Source: Pseudohoeflea sp964511625
GTDB lineage: Bacteria > Pseudomonadota > Alphaproteobacteria > Rhizobiales > Rhizobiaceae
NCBI GenBank assembly: GCA_964511625.1
Contig: CAZEJG010000009.1
Coordinates: 1-64,000, forward strand
Reading direction: 5' to 3'
Length of the DNA: 64,000 nt
Below the pieces are notes generated by a model that saw only the letters and a program-made list of their open reading frames with translations, had not been told where the DNA came from and did not search any database. This document shows positions 9,880 to 18,782 of the stretch, in pieces (the first letter of the stretch is position 1; each line of letters opens with the position of its first letter). The translations under genes were made by a program, and so were the position numbers.

Positions 9880-10668
9880 TCAGCCCGTTTTGCCCTGAAG
9901 CATCAGCGTCGACATCGTCTGCGACGCGTTGGCGAGGAAGTAGCGGTCGCGGCCCGCATTCTTCGCCTGGTAGAGCGCCACGTCAGCCCGCTTCATCGTC
10001 TCCTCGAGACGATCACTACGGTCGTGTACGGCGACACCCACGCTCACCGTTACCGCACTGTCGCATCCTGGAATGTTCTTGGCTTTCATGCGGATGGCCG
10101 AACCGATGGCCGCGGCGAACAAGGCAGCCTGCTCTTCACTGGCTCCCTCGATGAAAATGCCGAATTCCTCCCCGCCCAGTCTCCCGGTCAGCGCGGCGCC
10201 TGGCGCAAGATCCGAGCTCAGAGACAGGATTTCCGCGATGCGCCTCAACACGGCGTCGCCGACGTCATGGCCATAGGTGTCATTGATCGACTTGAAGTGA
10301 TCCGCATCGACCATCAGGAAGGCGCCGCCATGGTCAAGTCGCTCGCGCACCTGCTCGAGAAAGAAGGCGCGCGTGGAAATGCCGGTCAGGGGATCGCGGC
10401 GAACGACAGCATCAACCTTCTCGATCGTTTCCGAGATCAACCGCAGGAGTGACAGGATGAGAAGCGCGATCGGCGGCGCGATCAGCAGCGGAATGGCCGC
10501 GCATATGCCGATGATCATCCAGTAGACGGCGGACTGCACCTTGAAGAAGGAGAGCACCACCATGAAGACGCCGACAGGCGAGGCTACCGATATGAAGGTG
10601 ATCAGCGCGGTTCCGAACACCACCTGGCGCTGGGAGGTCAGCTTCATGCGCTTCATCAAAAAATCCAT
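9880..10668 (-). CDS. diguanylate cyclase (GGDEF), two-helix membrane anchor
   Basis: Inner-membrane protein of 262 aa. Two hydrophobic segments (about 18-42 and 50-76) are followed by a GGDEF domain that starts at RRDPLTG, contains DADHFKSINDTYGHDVGD and has GGEEF at the active site, so c-di-GMP synthesis is expected. I do not see the RxxD inhibitory site at its usual place before GGEEF. Start: ATG 10666-10668 aligns without gaps with the start of the truncated paralogue at 11172; an ATG at 10656 is an alternative. The upstream frame could extend further, but it would add a poorly conserved segment. Its neighbour 10897-11172 is a copy of the membrane part only. Confidence 0.9.
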   Translation of the reverse strand: MDFLMKRMKLTSQRQVVFGTALITFISVASPVGVFMVVLSFFKVQSAVYWMIIGICAAIPLLIAPPIALLILSLLRLISETIEKVDAVVRRDPLTGISTRAFFLEQVRERLDHGGAFLMVDADHFKSINDTYGHDVGDAVLRRIAEILSLSSDLAPGAALTGRLGGEEFGIFIEGASEEQAALFAAAIGSAIRMKAKNIPGCDSAVTVSVGVAVHDRSDRLEETMKRADVALYQAKNAGRDRYFLANASQTMSTLMLQGKTG

Positions 10669-10896
10669 CTGGCGACCCGTCCGGCTATGAACCTTGGCAA
10701 TGATTTCAATATCCGGCGAACAAAAATGCCGGATCGACAATACAATACTCTGCCTGCGCAAGTGCTCGCGCGAAGTTAATATTCAGTGGCAAGTTTTCAG
10801 CATCCACAGTTCTCTTGCTCTGCATTTGTACCAAAACGGAACACCATCCCTGGCTAAGCGGGCTTCTGTTCGGACCGGCGATGGCAAGCAAAAAAA

Positions 10897-11172
10897 CTAG
10901 CCGGAACTGCGCCCTAGTTTCTCTTCGATCTCCAGCGTCAGCATACGTATGATCGACAGGGCGAAAAGCGCGATGGGCGGAGTAATGAGCAACGGGATTG
11001 CGGCGCAGATCGCGATGATGCGCCAATACATGGCACCCGACATCGCCACATCCGCAAGCGCGACCGTAAAGACGAAAACCGGCGAAGCCACCGAGATCAG
11101 GGTGATCAATGCGGTGGCGATCAGAACGTCGCTGCGTGATCTCACCATCAGCCTTGCAGCCAGTCGTTCCAT
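10897..11172 (-). pseudogene. truncated paralogue of the adjacent diguanylate cyclase (membrane domain only)
   Basis: A 91-aa product whose two hydrophobic segments match the neighbour at 9880-10668 closely (TALITLISVASPV versus TALITFISVASPV; YWRIIAICAAIPLLI versus YWMIIGICAAIPLLI). The sequence stops at EEKLGRSSG, just where the GGDEF domain would begin, and no GGDEF remnant is visible in the 228 bases up to the neighbour. Similarity extends into the leader: both carry AGCCGGACG and a GATTTTT run before ATG. GAGGGG precedes the ATG at 11172. It may be a decayed duplicate, or a small membrane protein that pairs with the full-length enzyme; the reading frame is clean, so expression is possible. 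Confidence 0.65.
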
Positions 11173-11386
11173 CAAAAATCCCCTCGTCCGGCTCAAATCA
11201 GGTGAGCCGAAACGTGGCATATAAATATAGTATGATTTGTTAATTCTGACATTCAGTCTCTCGAGATCGTTCGGTAGGGGCGAGATCGGGCCGGAGACAG
11301 GGGAGAAACGGCGGGCGAGGCTTTAATGTCGCCGGCTTTTCATGGCAATGGTGGTTTTTCCCACTCGAATCACTAGATTCACGACC

Positions 11387-13837
11387 ATGACCGGCTTTGA
11401 CGACGACATCCCCTTCTTCGGCGACGAGCCGGCGCCTCCGAGGCCTGCCGGCGGTATCGCCGCGCGTGCCATGGCCGCACGCCGTCAGCCGGAGGTCCCG
11501 AACTATCTCAACGGTCTGAACCCCGAACAGGCGATGGCCGTCGAATCCGTCGACGGTCCCGTCCTCGTGCTCGCCGGCGCCGGCACCGGCAAGACCCGCG
11601 TGCTGACCACCCGCATCGCCCATATCCTCAATCTCGGCCTCGCCTACCCGTCGCAGATCTTTGCAGTGACCTTCACCAACAAGGCCGCTCGCGAGATGAA
11701 GGAGCGCATCGGCCTGCTGGTAGGTGGCGCTGTCGAGGGCATGCCCTGGCTCGGCACCTTTCACTCGATCGGCGTCAAGTTCATCCGCCGCCACGCCGAG
11801 CTTGCCGGCCTGAAGTCAGATTTCTCGATTCTCGACACCGACGACGTGATCCGTCTGATCAAGCAGCTGATCCAGGCCGAGGGCATCGACGATAAGCGCT
11901 GGCCCGCCCGCCAGTTCGCCATGATGATCGACGGCTGGAAGAACAAGGGGCTGGCCCCGCACGAAATCCCGGAGGGCGATTCCCGCGCCTTCGCCAACGG
12001 CAAGGGCCGCGCGCTCTATACCGCCTACCAGAACCGGCTGCAGATGCTCAACGCCTGCGATTTCGGCGATCTCCTGTGTCATCCGATCCGCATCTTCCGC
12101 AACAATCCGGATGTGCTCAGGATCTACCAGGACAAGTTCCGCTACATCCTCGTCGACGAGTATCAGGACACCAACACCGCGCAGTACATGCTCCTGAGGC
12201 TGCTCGCCCAGCGGCCCGACAAGTCGGTGCCCAACATCTGCTGCGTGGGCGACGACGACCAGTCCATTTATGGCTGGCGCGGTGCCGAGGTGGAAAACAT
12301 TCTGCGCTTCGAGAAGGATTTTCCCGGCGCGCTGGTCGTCCGGCTCGAACGGAACTACCGCTCGACCCAGCATATTCTCGGCACCGCCGCCCACCTGATC
12401 ACCTTCAACGAGGGCCGGCTCGGCAAGACGCTGTTCACCGAGAGCGCCGATCCGGAAGCCGAGAAGGTGCAGGTCCACGCCGCCTGGGATTCGGAAGAGG
12501 AAGCGCGCGCCGTCGGCGAGGAGATCGAGCAGCTCCAGCGCAAGGGCACCAACCTCAACGACATCGCCATCCTCGTCCGCGCCTCCTTCCAGATGCGCGA
12601 GTTCGAAGAACGCTTCGTCACGCTCGGCCTGAACTATCGCGTCATCGGCGGCCCCCGCTTCTACGAGCGGCTGGAAATCCGTGATGCCATGGCCTTCTTC
12701 CGTGTCGTCTGCCAGCCGGCCGACGATCTGGCCTTCGAGCGCATCATCAACGTGCCCAAGCGCGGTCTGGGCGACACCAGCGTCCGTTTCGTCCGGGACT
12801 ACGCCCGCGCCCAGGGCGTTCCGATGCTCGCCGCATCGCGCGAACTGGTTCAGACCGACGAATTGAAGGCGAAGGCGCGCAAGTCGCTGACCGACGTGGT
12901 CGAGATGTTCGACCGCTGGCAGAACCTTCTCGAGACCATGCCGGGCCATGAACTGGCAGAGGTGATCCTCGAGGAATCCGGCTATACCGAGATGTGGCAG
13001 AACGACCGCTCGGCGGATGCGCCCTCGCGGCTCGAAAACCTCAAGGAACTGGTCGAGACGGTCTCCGGCTTCGAATCCATGCGGGCTTTCCTCGAACACG
13101 TCTCGCTGGTGATGGACACCGAGAACAACGCCGATCTCGACGCAGTCTCGCTGATGACGCTGCACTCGGCCAAGGGTCTGGAATTCGAGAACGTCTTCCT
13201 GCCCGGATGGGAAGAGGGTCTCTTCCCCCACCAGCGGGCGCTCGACGAAGGCGGCCGGTCCGGGCTCGAGGAAGAGCGGCGTCTCGCCTATGTCGGCGTG
13301 ACCCGCGCCAAGAAGCGCCTTCATATCTGGTTCGTCTCCAACCGCCGCATCCACGGGCTGTGGCAGTCGACCATCCCCTCGCGCTTTCTCGACGAACTGC
13401 CAGAGCCCCATGTGGAAGTGTCCGAATCTGAAGGCTCCTACGGCGGTTACGGTCGCGGCCAGTCGGGCGGGCCCTACGGCGCCTCGCGCTTCGACAAGGC
13501 CGAGCCCTTCGGCGGCAGCTACAATTCACCGGGCTGGCGTCGCGCCCAGGCCAACCAGACCGACGCCACACGGCAGAACTGGGGCAATCGTTCCGGCCAT
13601 GCGGTGGAACGCATCGCCTATGGCGAATCCGGCCCGCGCGGCAAGACGATCGAAGGTGAACTCGTCGCCAAGTCGGCCACCGACACGCCATCGGCCTTCA
13701 CCGTCGGCGACCGGGTGTTCCACATGAAGTTCGGTAACGGCAACATCGCCGCCATCGACGGCAACAAGCTGACCATCGATTTCGACAAGGCCGGCCAGAA
13801 GCGCGTGCTCGACGGTTTCATCCAGCGAGTTGGTTGA
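11387..13837 (+). CDS. uvrD: ATP-dependent DNA helicase UvrD/PcrA
   Basis: Superfamily 1 3'-5' helicase, 816 aa from the chosen start. Walker A is AGAGTGKT at 63-70, the Walker B region reads VDEYQDTN, and the ATP/DNA motif QSIYGWRGAE and the SF1 motif HSAKGLEFENVF are present. A glycine/serine-rich spacer (about 680-720) leads to a C-terminal PcrA-type tudor-like domain (VGDRVFHMKFGNGNI). It works in nucleotide excision and mismatch repair and clears proteins from DNA. The ATG at 11387 (MTGFDDDIPFF) fits the acidic start of relatives; an earlier in-frame ATG at 11342 would add 15 atypical residues. No strong ribosome site is seen before either. Confidence 0.94.
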   Translation: MTGFDDDIPFFGDEPAPPRPAGGIAARAMAARRQPEVPNYLNGLNPEQAMAVESVDGPVLVLAGAGTGKTRVLTTRIAHILNLGLAYPSQIFAVTFTNKAAREMKERIGLLVGGAVEGMPWLGTFHSIGVKFIRRHAELAGLKSDFSILDTDDVIRLIKQLIQAEGIDDKRWPARQFAMMIDGWKNKGLAPHEIPEGDSRAFANGKGRALYTAYQNRLQMLNACDFGDLLCHPIRIFRNNPDVLRIYQDKFRYILVDEYQDTNTAQYMLLRLLAQRPDKSVPNICCVGDDDQSIYGWRGAEVENILRFEKDFPGALVVRLERNYRSTQHILGTAAHLITFNEGRLGKTLFTESADPEAEKVQVHAAWDSEEEARAVGEEIEQLQRKGTNLNDIAILVRASFQMREFEERFVTLGLNYRVIGGPRFYERLEIRDAMAFFRVVCQPADDLAFERIINVPKRGLGDTSVRFVRDYARAQGVPMLAASRELVQTDELKAKARKSLTDVVEMFDRWQNLLETMPGHELAEVILEESGYTEMWQNDRSADAPSRLENLKELVETVSGFESMRAFLEHVSLVMDTENNADLDAVSLMTLHSAKGLEFENVFLPGWEEGLFPHQRALDEGGRSGLEEERRLAYVGVTRAKKRLHIWFVSNRRIHGLWQSTIPSRFLDELPEPHVEVSESEGSYGGYGRGQSGGPYGASRFDKAEPFGGSYNSPGWRRAQANQTDATRQNWGNRSGHAVERIAYGESGPRGKTIEGELVAKSATDTPSAFTVGDRVFHMKFGNGNIAAIDGNKLTIDFDKAGQKRVLDGFIQRVG

Positions 13838-13970
13838 AGCGCAGGGCCGCCGCAACCGATTGTGAACGCACACCAAATCTATCACGGTTATCCTTGTGTT
13901 TAGACATCCGGGCTAGTTTTAGCCGACCCGGCGTCACGGAACGCCATCAAAACCCACCCCGGATGCGACA

Positions 13971-15194
13971 GTGCTGGACATAGCGACGATTTTCTTCTGC
14001 ACCTTCGTCTCGGTGCTCGTGGCAGCACTCGCCATGACGGCGGTCTGGTTCAACGACCGCAGCAACAGCGCGGCCGGCTGGTGGGCGCTGTCATTCTATG
14101 TCGGTGCTCTCGCAGGCCTGAGCACAGCGGTGCGATCGGTCGTCACCGACTTTCTCCAGTTCCAGATCGCCCTCAACAATCTTCTCGAAGTCATCGCCTA
14201 TGGTCTCGTCCTGGCGGGATTTCAGGCGTTCAACGGCCAGGCCGTTTCATGGCGAATCCAGATCGGCGTTCCGGCGCTCTGGCTCGCCGGTTTCCTCGCC
14301 TGGGAACCCTTCCGGACCGACATCAATATCGTCATCATCGTCCAGACCGCCGTCGCCGTCTTCTATGCTTTCCTCATCGCCCATACGCTTTACACGGGCC
14401 CGGGAAACAGGCAGCTGCCGATGATGCGGCTGGTGGTGACGCTGCTGGTCACCCACGGCATTGCGCGGTTCGCTATCATCCCCTTTGCCGTCTACCTGCC
14501 TGCCGTCATGGTGGGTGGAGAAGCCCACGCACCCTGGTTCGGGCCGTACATGGTGGAAATGATGGTCCATACCATCGCTGTCGCCATCTCCTTTGTGGTG
14601 CTGATCAAGGACCGGTCCGAGCAGCGCCACAGGATCGCCTCCGAGACCGATGAACTGACCGGTATCGCCAACCGCCGCGCCTTCATGAAGGAGACGGAAG
14701 CCGCACTCGCTGATCTGCGCAAGGACTTTTCGCTGGCCGTTCTCGACCTCGATTTCTTCAAGTCGATCAACGACGAGAACGGCCACCAGACCGGAGATCG
14801 GGTCCTGGTCGAGTTCACACGCGCCGTCCGCTCGGTCGTGCCCGCGGACGCCGCCTTCGGCCGGATCGGTGGCGAGGAATTCGCGCTCCTGCTGCGTGCC
14901 AGTGACATCAAGGACGCAGTTCCGGTGCTCGAACGGGTGCGCGCCGCGGTCGCGTATATCGATACGGCCCGGCTCGGAATGTCCGCTCCGGTGACCACGA
15001 GTATCGGCGTCGCCGTGACGTCGATGGTCGGGCACGATATCGACCGGCTTATCGGCGCCGCCGACGAGGCGGTCTACCGCGCCAAGGATGCCGGCAGGAA
15101 CCGGGTGGAAGTCTTCCGTCCGGAAGATCGACTGGCGAGCTTCGTCGGTTCATCGAAGTTGCGGGTCAGCCGCGGCCGGGCGCTCGCAGGCTGA
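13971..15194 (+). CDS. diguanylate cyclase (GGDEF) with multi-helix membrane sensor
   Basis: A 407-aa inner-membrane protein. Six or seven hydrophobic helices fill residues 1-212, with conserved-looking WWALSFYVGALAG and RFAIIPFAV stretches. The GGDEF domain begins at ETDELTGIANRRAF, has DLDFFKSINDENGHQTGD and an intact GGEEF site (GRIGGEEFALLL), so it should make c-di-GMP. A canonical RxxD inhibitory site is not seen. The start is GTG at 13971; no strong ribosome site precedes it, so the exact start is less certain. The input sensed by the helices is unknown. The Kazal gene follows on the same strand. Confidence 0.9.
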   Translation: MLDIATIFFCTFVSVLVAALAMTAVWFNDRSNSAAGWWALSFYVGALAGLSTAVRSVVTDFLQFQIALNNLLEVIAYGLVLAGFQAFNGQAVSWRIQIGVPALWLAGFLAWEPFRTDINIVIIVQTAVAVFYAFLIAHTLYTGPGNRQLPMMRLVVTLLVTHGIARFAIIPFAVYLPAVMVGGEAHAPWFGPYMVEMMVHTIAVAISFVVLIKDRSEQRHRIASETDELTGIANRRAFMKETEAALADLRKDFSLAVLDLDFFKSINDENGHQTGDRVLVEFTRAVRSVVPADAAFGRIGGEEFALLLRASDIKDAVPVLERVRAAVAYIDTARLGMSAPVTTSIGVAVTSMVGHDIDRLIGAADEAVYRAKDAGRNRVEVFRPEDRLASFVGSSKLRVSRGRALAG

Positions 15195-15425
15195 TCGCGA
15201 CCACCGGGCACGTTGGAACCCGCCCGCTGTTTGCGACGTTGAACGTTCGTGGCGGCCCCAGTTTCGACACGGATGGCAGCCACTATCGCTCGCAAATCAG
15301 CAATGGACCACAGCGCCGTGCCTTCCGATCGCCTGCCCCGAGCTTCCGCTTACCCGGCTGAACAAGACTTGTGCGCGCAATCGCCGCGTGTTCCGGAAGG
15401 AACTCGTCCCCTCTCCTTTTCCCCC

Positions 15426-15800
15426 TTGCTGCCGCTGCTGATCGCAGTCGTGACCGCGACCTTCACCCTTCTGTCGGTCTTCTCGGCGACGGCGCAGAAC
15501 GGCCTGCCGTCCAACAACGCGATCGACCGCACGGTGCCGTCCTTCAGGCTCGCACCGAACCCGCGCCAGCCCGATTTCAGCATGCCGGAGATTCCCGCCG
15601 GACGGCTCGTCAATCCGGTTACGCCACGTGTCGTGCTCCCCGCACCCGTCTTCCCCGATATTGGAGCAACCGCCTGCCCTCAGGTCTTCGCGCCGGTCTG
15701 TGGCCGTGTCGGCAACACCGTGACCACGTTTTCGAACTCCTGCCGCCGCCAGGCGGCCGGCGCGGTAGCCGTCGCCGACTCCCAGTGCCGGGGCGGCTGA
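15426..15800 (+). CDS. secreted Kazal-type domain protein (start uncertain)
   Basis: The C-terminal region CPQVFAPVCGRVGNTVTTF followed by NSC and QC matches the Kazal serine-protease-inhibitor pattern (Cys-x5-PVCG, NxC, terminal Cys), in a bacterial four-cysteine form. A hydrophobic segment LLPLLIAVVTATFTLLSVF followed by SATAQ looks like a signal peptide. This makes a non-ATG start near it, TTG at 15426, plausible, with GGAAGGAA further upstream than ideal. The frame stays open back to ATGs at 15303, 15273 and 15249, which would put the signal sequence far from the N-terminus. The middle is proline-rich. It probably acts in the periplasm or outside the cell. It precedes a second Kazal gene. 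Confidence 0.65.
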   Translation: MLPLLIAVVTATFTLLSVFSATAQNGLPSNNAIDRTVPSFRLAPNPRQPDFSMPEIPAGRLVNPVTPRVVLPAPVFPDIGATACPQVFAPVCGRVGNTVTTFSNSCRRQAAGAVAVADSQCRGG

Positions 15801-15903
15801 CGGCGCGATACCTTCAATCGACTGCGCCAACCCCTTGGTCAAATGTCGTTTGCCCCCCTTCGCCCGCTGTGATCTTCTGGTTTTTCAATCGATGGAGGGC
15901 GGC

Positions 15904-16437
15904 ATGATGCGATTGACCACCGGAAATTGCATGCGCATTGCGGCAGTCACACTTGCGGGGCTGGTTCTCGCGGCATGCGAACCGACAGGACCCGGCGGCG
16001 GGCCGGGTTACGGCGGTCCTGCCTATGGCGGTCCCAGCTACGGAGGCCCCAGCTACGGCGGCCCCGGCTACGGAAACCCCGGCGGACGGGCCTGTGCCCG
16101 CATCTACGATCCGGTCTGCGCCACACGCGGACCACAGTCCCAGACCTTTCCCAATTCCTGCGAAGCGATCTCTGCCGGATGGGAGCCTCGTCACGGCGGC
16201 CAATGCCGCGGCTCGGGCGGACCGGGTTATGGCGGGGATCCCAGATGGGTCGGACCTGGCGGCACGAACCCTGGCCGGCGACACAGCCCACGCCCGGAGA
16301 AGCCGGAATTCTGCACCTCGATCTACCAGCCTGTCTGTGGGTCGGATGGCGGTCGTGCCCGCACCTACGAGAACGAGTGCCTGATGAGGAAGGCCGGCGC
16401 ACGCCAGGTACCCGACAGGTTCTGCCGGCGCGGCTAG
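15904..16437 (+). CDS. lipoprotein with two Kazal-type domains and GYGGP-like repeats
   Basis: A 177-aa predicted lipoprotein. The signal peptide ends with lipobox LAAC, the modified Cys being residue 25. A repeat of GGP-xYGGP units (about 30-60) follows as a flexible linker. Kazal domain 1 starts at CARIYDPVC and contains FPNSC; domain 2 starts at FCTSIYQPVCGSDGG and contains YENEC. GGAGGG six bases before the ATG at 15904 fixes the start; the preceding open frame from 15835 lacks such a site. Known Kazal proteins inhibit serine proteases. The cell-surface anchoring and target here are inferred. It is the second Kazal gene in a row, 103 bases after the first. Confidence 0.82.
   Translation: MMRLTTGNCMRIAAVTLAGLVLAACEPTGPGGGPGYGGPAYGGPSYGGPSYGGPGYGNPGGRACARIYDPVCATRGPQSQTFPNSCEAISAGWEPRHGGQCRGSGGPGYGGDPRWVGPGGTNPGRRHSPRPEKPEFCTSIYQPVCGSDGGRARTYENECLMRKAGARQVPDRFCRRG
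15990..16085 (+). repeat. short tandem repeat coding for GGPxYGGP units
   Basis: About five degenerate 15-base units of the TACGGCGGTCC type inside the Kazal lipoprotein gene encode the Gly/Tyr/Pro linker after the lipobox. Copies differ at synonymous sites and by Ala/Ser/Gly at one position. Such repeats can change copy number by slippage and so alter linker length. Confidence 0.7.
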
Positions 16438-16554
16438 TTGCGCGGATCGACGGAAAGCACCTCGCCGGACGCTGGACAAGCCTCCGGCGGGAGCTGATCG
16501 TTCCTTGCGAACCGGGCCAGTAGCCGTCTACGCGTCAGACGGCGCAGCGCACAC

Positions 16555-18216
16555 TCAGCCGGGGATGTCCGCCACTTCGGCGGCGCGACACGGCGCGAAA
16601 ACGTCCAGCTTATCGTCATAGACATTCGTCTCGACGTCCATCGCACCCAAAACCGTGTGGAACAGGTTGTCGTGCGAGAAGCCACCAGCGTCAGCATCGG
16701 ACTTCAGGCACTCCGTATCGATCCCCTCTTCCTTGGCGAAATAGGGCGACAGCCACATTATGAAGGGCACATGCGTCTGTTCGTCGGGTGCCATGAAATA
16801 GGGCGCACCATGCAGATACAGGCCGTTTTCACCGAGCGACTCGCCGTGGTCGGACATGTAGAGCATCGACGCATTGATGCGCTCGCCCTGCGCCGCCAGC
16901 GCGTCGATCACTCCGCCCAGGAACTGGTCGGTATAGGCGATCGTGTTGTCATAGGCATTGACGATTTCGTCCTGGGTGCAATCGGCGAAATCGGACGAAC
17001 GGCAGTCCGGCTTGAACGGCGCACCGTCTTCCTTGTAGCGCAGGTAATAGGAGGGCCCATGACTGCCGATCATGTGCAGCACGAAGACGGTGTTCTCGGT
17101 GACTTTCGGAAGTTCCTGCTTGAGCTTGTCCAAGAGGATGTCGTCGCGGCATTCGCCTTCGACGCAGAAGCGCGGATCGTCGCCGGCGGCCATGTCGACC
17201 TCGATCGTGCGGGCGGCGATACCCTTGCTGCCGGTATTGACGTCCCACCAGGCCGTCTTGATGCCGGCATGGTCGAGCACGTCGATGAGGCTTTGGGTGC
17301 TCTCGCCCTTTGAATCGCTGTATTCGGACCGCGTGTACATCGAGAACATGCATGGCAGTGAGACCGCCGTCGCGGTTCCGCAGCTCGTGGTGTTCTGGAA
17401 GGCGAAGACGTTGTCGTGGGCCTTGAGGACCGGATTGGTCTCCCGACCGTAGCCGAAGAGCGAGAAATCCTTCGCGCGTGCGGTCTCACCGGCAACCACG
17501 ACGAAGACATGGGGCTTCTCCTTTTTCTCGACGACTTCCTCGATGTCATCGGAAACGGCATCGGTCCCGATTTCGGCGACGACCACCGGCGCGGAGAAAT
17601 AGGTCCGTTTGACGTATTTCACCCCGGCGACGACGGGCGCCACCGGATTGAGGCTAGCCATCAGATCCCGGTGTTCGCGGAAGGTCGAGGCGAAACCGGC
17701 ATAGTTGAAGAAGATGGCCGCGCAGGCGATCACGAGCAGCGGCACGATGAACTTGAGATGCTGCCAAACCTTCGGGAAGAAGTTGAGATGCTCGATGCGC
17801 GTCCAGATCACCAGCGCCGAGGGCAGAAGCCCGTAGAGGGTGACGTGAAGCACGAAACGCCAGGTGATGAGGTGCTTGGCTTCGTTCGTTGTCGTAACCG
17901 CCGCGTTGCGGATCATGTCGCGGGTAATGAGAATGCCCATCGCGTCGGTAAAATAGGACGAGACCGCCGCGACCATGATGAAGAAGACGAAAATCGGCTT
18001 GACCGCGTATTTGACCGAAACGGCGAGCATTGCGGCCAGATGCAACGCGACAAGCGCCACTGCCAAACCGGCTAGGGCGGACAGATGATCCTGGAAGTAA
18101 ACCGCACCCTTCGACCAGAAGGTATGGTTTGTCAGCAGAAAGAGATATGCGCAGACGAGAACACTGAGCGTGACGTCCGACATGACGGGCCGGAAGCCGG
18201 GTTTTTGGAAATGCAC
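16555..18216 (-). CDS. eptA: phosphoethanolamine transferase (lipid A), EptA type
   Basis: Inner-membrane enzyme of 553 aa that transfers phosphoethanolamine from phosphatidylethanolamine to lipid A in the periplasm. The N-terminal membrane part has about five helices (residues 15-170). The sulfatase-fold domain follows, with the metal-binding Glu in VVAGETARAKDFSLFGYG, the nucleophile Thr281 in SCGTATAVSLPCMFS and the metal site SDHGESLGENGLYLHG. Extra cysteines (SCGT, LPCMF, FCVEGEC) fit the family's periplasmic disulfides. I take GTG at 18216, because GGAGG lies 8 bases upstream; this also puts the Thr near position 280, as in Neisseria EptA. An ATG at 18183 is an alternative. No dedicated two-component regulator is adjacent. 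Confidence 0.92.
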   Translation of the reverse strand: MHFQKPGFRPVMSDVTLSVLVCAYLFLLTNHTFWSKGAVYFQDHLSALAGLAVALVALHLAAMLAVSVKYAVKPIFVFFIMVAAVSSYFTDAMGILITRDMIRNAAVTTTNEAKHLITWRFVLHVTLYGLLPSALVIWTRIEHLNFFPKVWQHLKFIVPLLVIACAAIFFNYAGFASTFREHRDLMASLNPVAPVVAGVKYVKRTYFSAPVVVAEIGTDAVSDDIEEVVEKKEKPHVFVVVAGETARAKDFSLFGYGRETNPVLKAHDNVFAFQNTTSCGTATAVSLPCMFSMYTRSEYSDSKGESTQSLIDVLDHAGIKTAWWDVNTGSKGIAARTIEVDMAAGDDPRFCVEGECRDDILLDKLKQELPKVTENTVFVLHMIGSHGPSYYLRYKEDGAPFKPDCRSSDFADCTQDEIVNAYDNTIAYTDQFLGGVIDALAAQGERINASMLYMSDHGESLGENGLYLHGAPYFMAPDEQTHVPFIMWLSPYFAKEEGIDTECLKSDADAGGFSHDNLFHTVLGAMDVETNVYDDKLDVFAPCRAAEVADIPG

Positions 18217-18782
18217 TGCTTTCGCCTCCAAGGCTCTCTGCACCTGAACGGGCCAGCTTTTTCGCGGCTTCCAATAAACCTAAATACGGACGCTGAACAG
18301 CCTTCGAACTTTTGCCGCCTTGCGACGAAATGTCCATCCTTTCGGACCGCGCCGGTCGCAAGGGGCGCGCCACTCCGCGAATTGCACTTGGAAAGTGTAA
18401 ACAAAAATCTGGGAACAACCAAAAATTCGCAAATCGAAATAAGGCTTTAGAAACAAACCTTTACATCAATCGCAACAAAAGCAGTCTTGAGTCAAAATTA
18501 ACCATCGGCTGATAGTGTCCATCGCGTAGCAACCCGAGATCATTACGGGTCAAATATCACGGGGTCCATGACGGACACCCTGTGACCAACCACCAAACGC
18601 ATTCTCCGCGATACTATCATGGTGTGCTCCGAGGCTCATTCCCGAGGCAAGCCCACACCTGCACCGATAGCGGAACAGCAGCGCGCACGATTTCCGGCCG
18701 CGCTCCGGAAACGCGGCGTCATTAATGCCTCAATTCCCCTCGTGTGTCCTGTCGGGCATCGTCACTCTTGTAGAGAAAGCAA
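18217..18782. promoter_or_regulatory. long divergent intergenic region between eptA and the chemoreceptor
   Basis: About 566 bases without a recognised gene. The middle (about 18380-18510) is clearly AT-richer than its surroundings. Two short inverted repeats are visible: ACCCG/CGGGT at about 18533-18551, and an imperfect one around CACGGGGTCC and GGACACCCTGTG at about 18560-18584. Both divergent promoters should lie here. I could not place a clear -35/-10 pair or identify an RNA gene. Confidence 0.4.
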
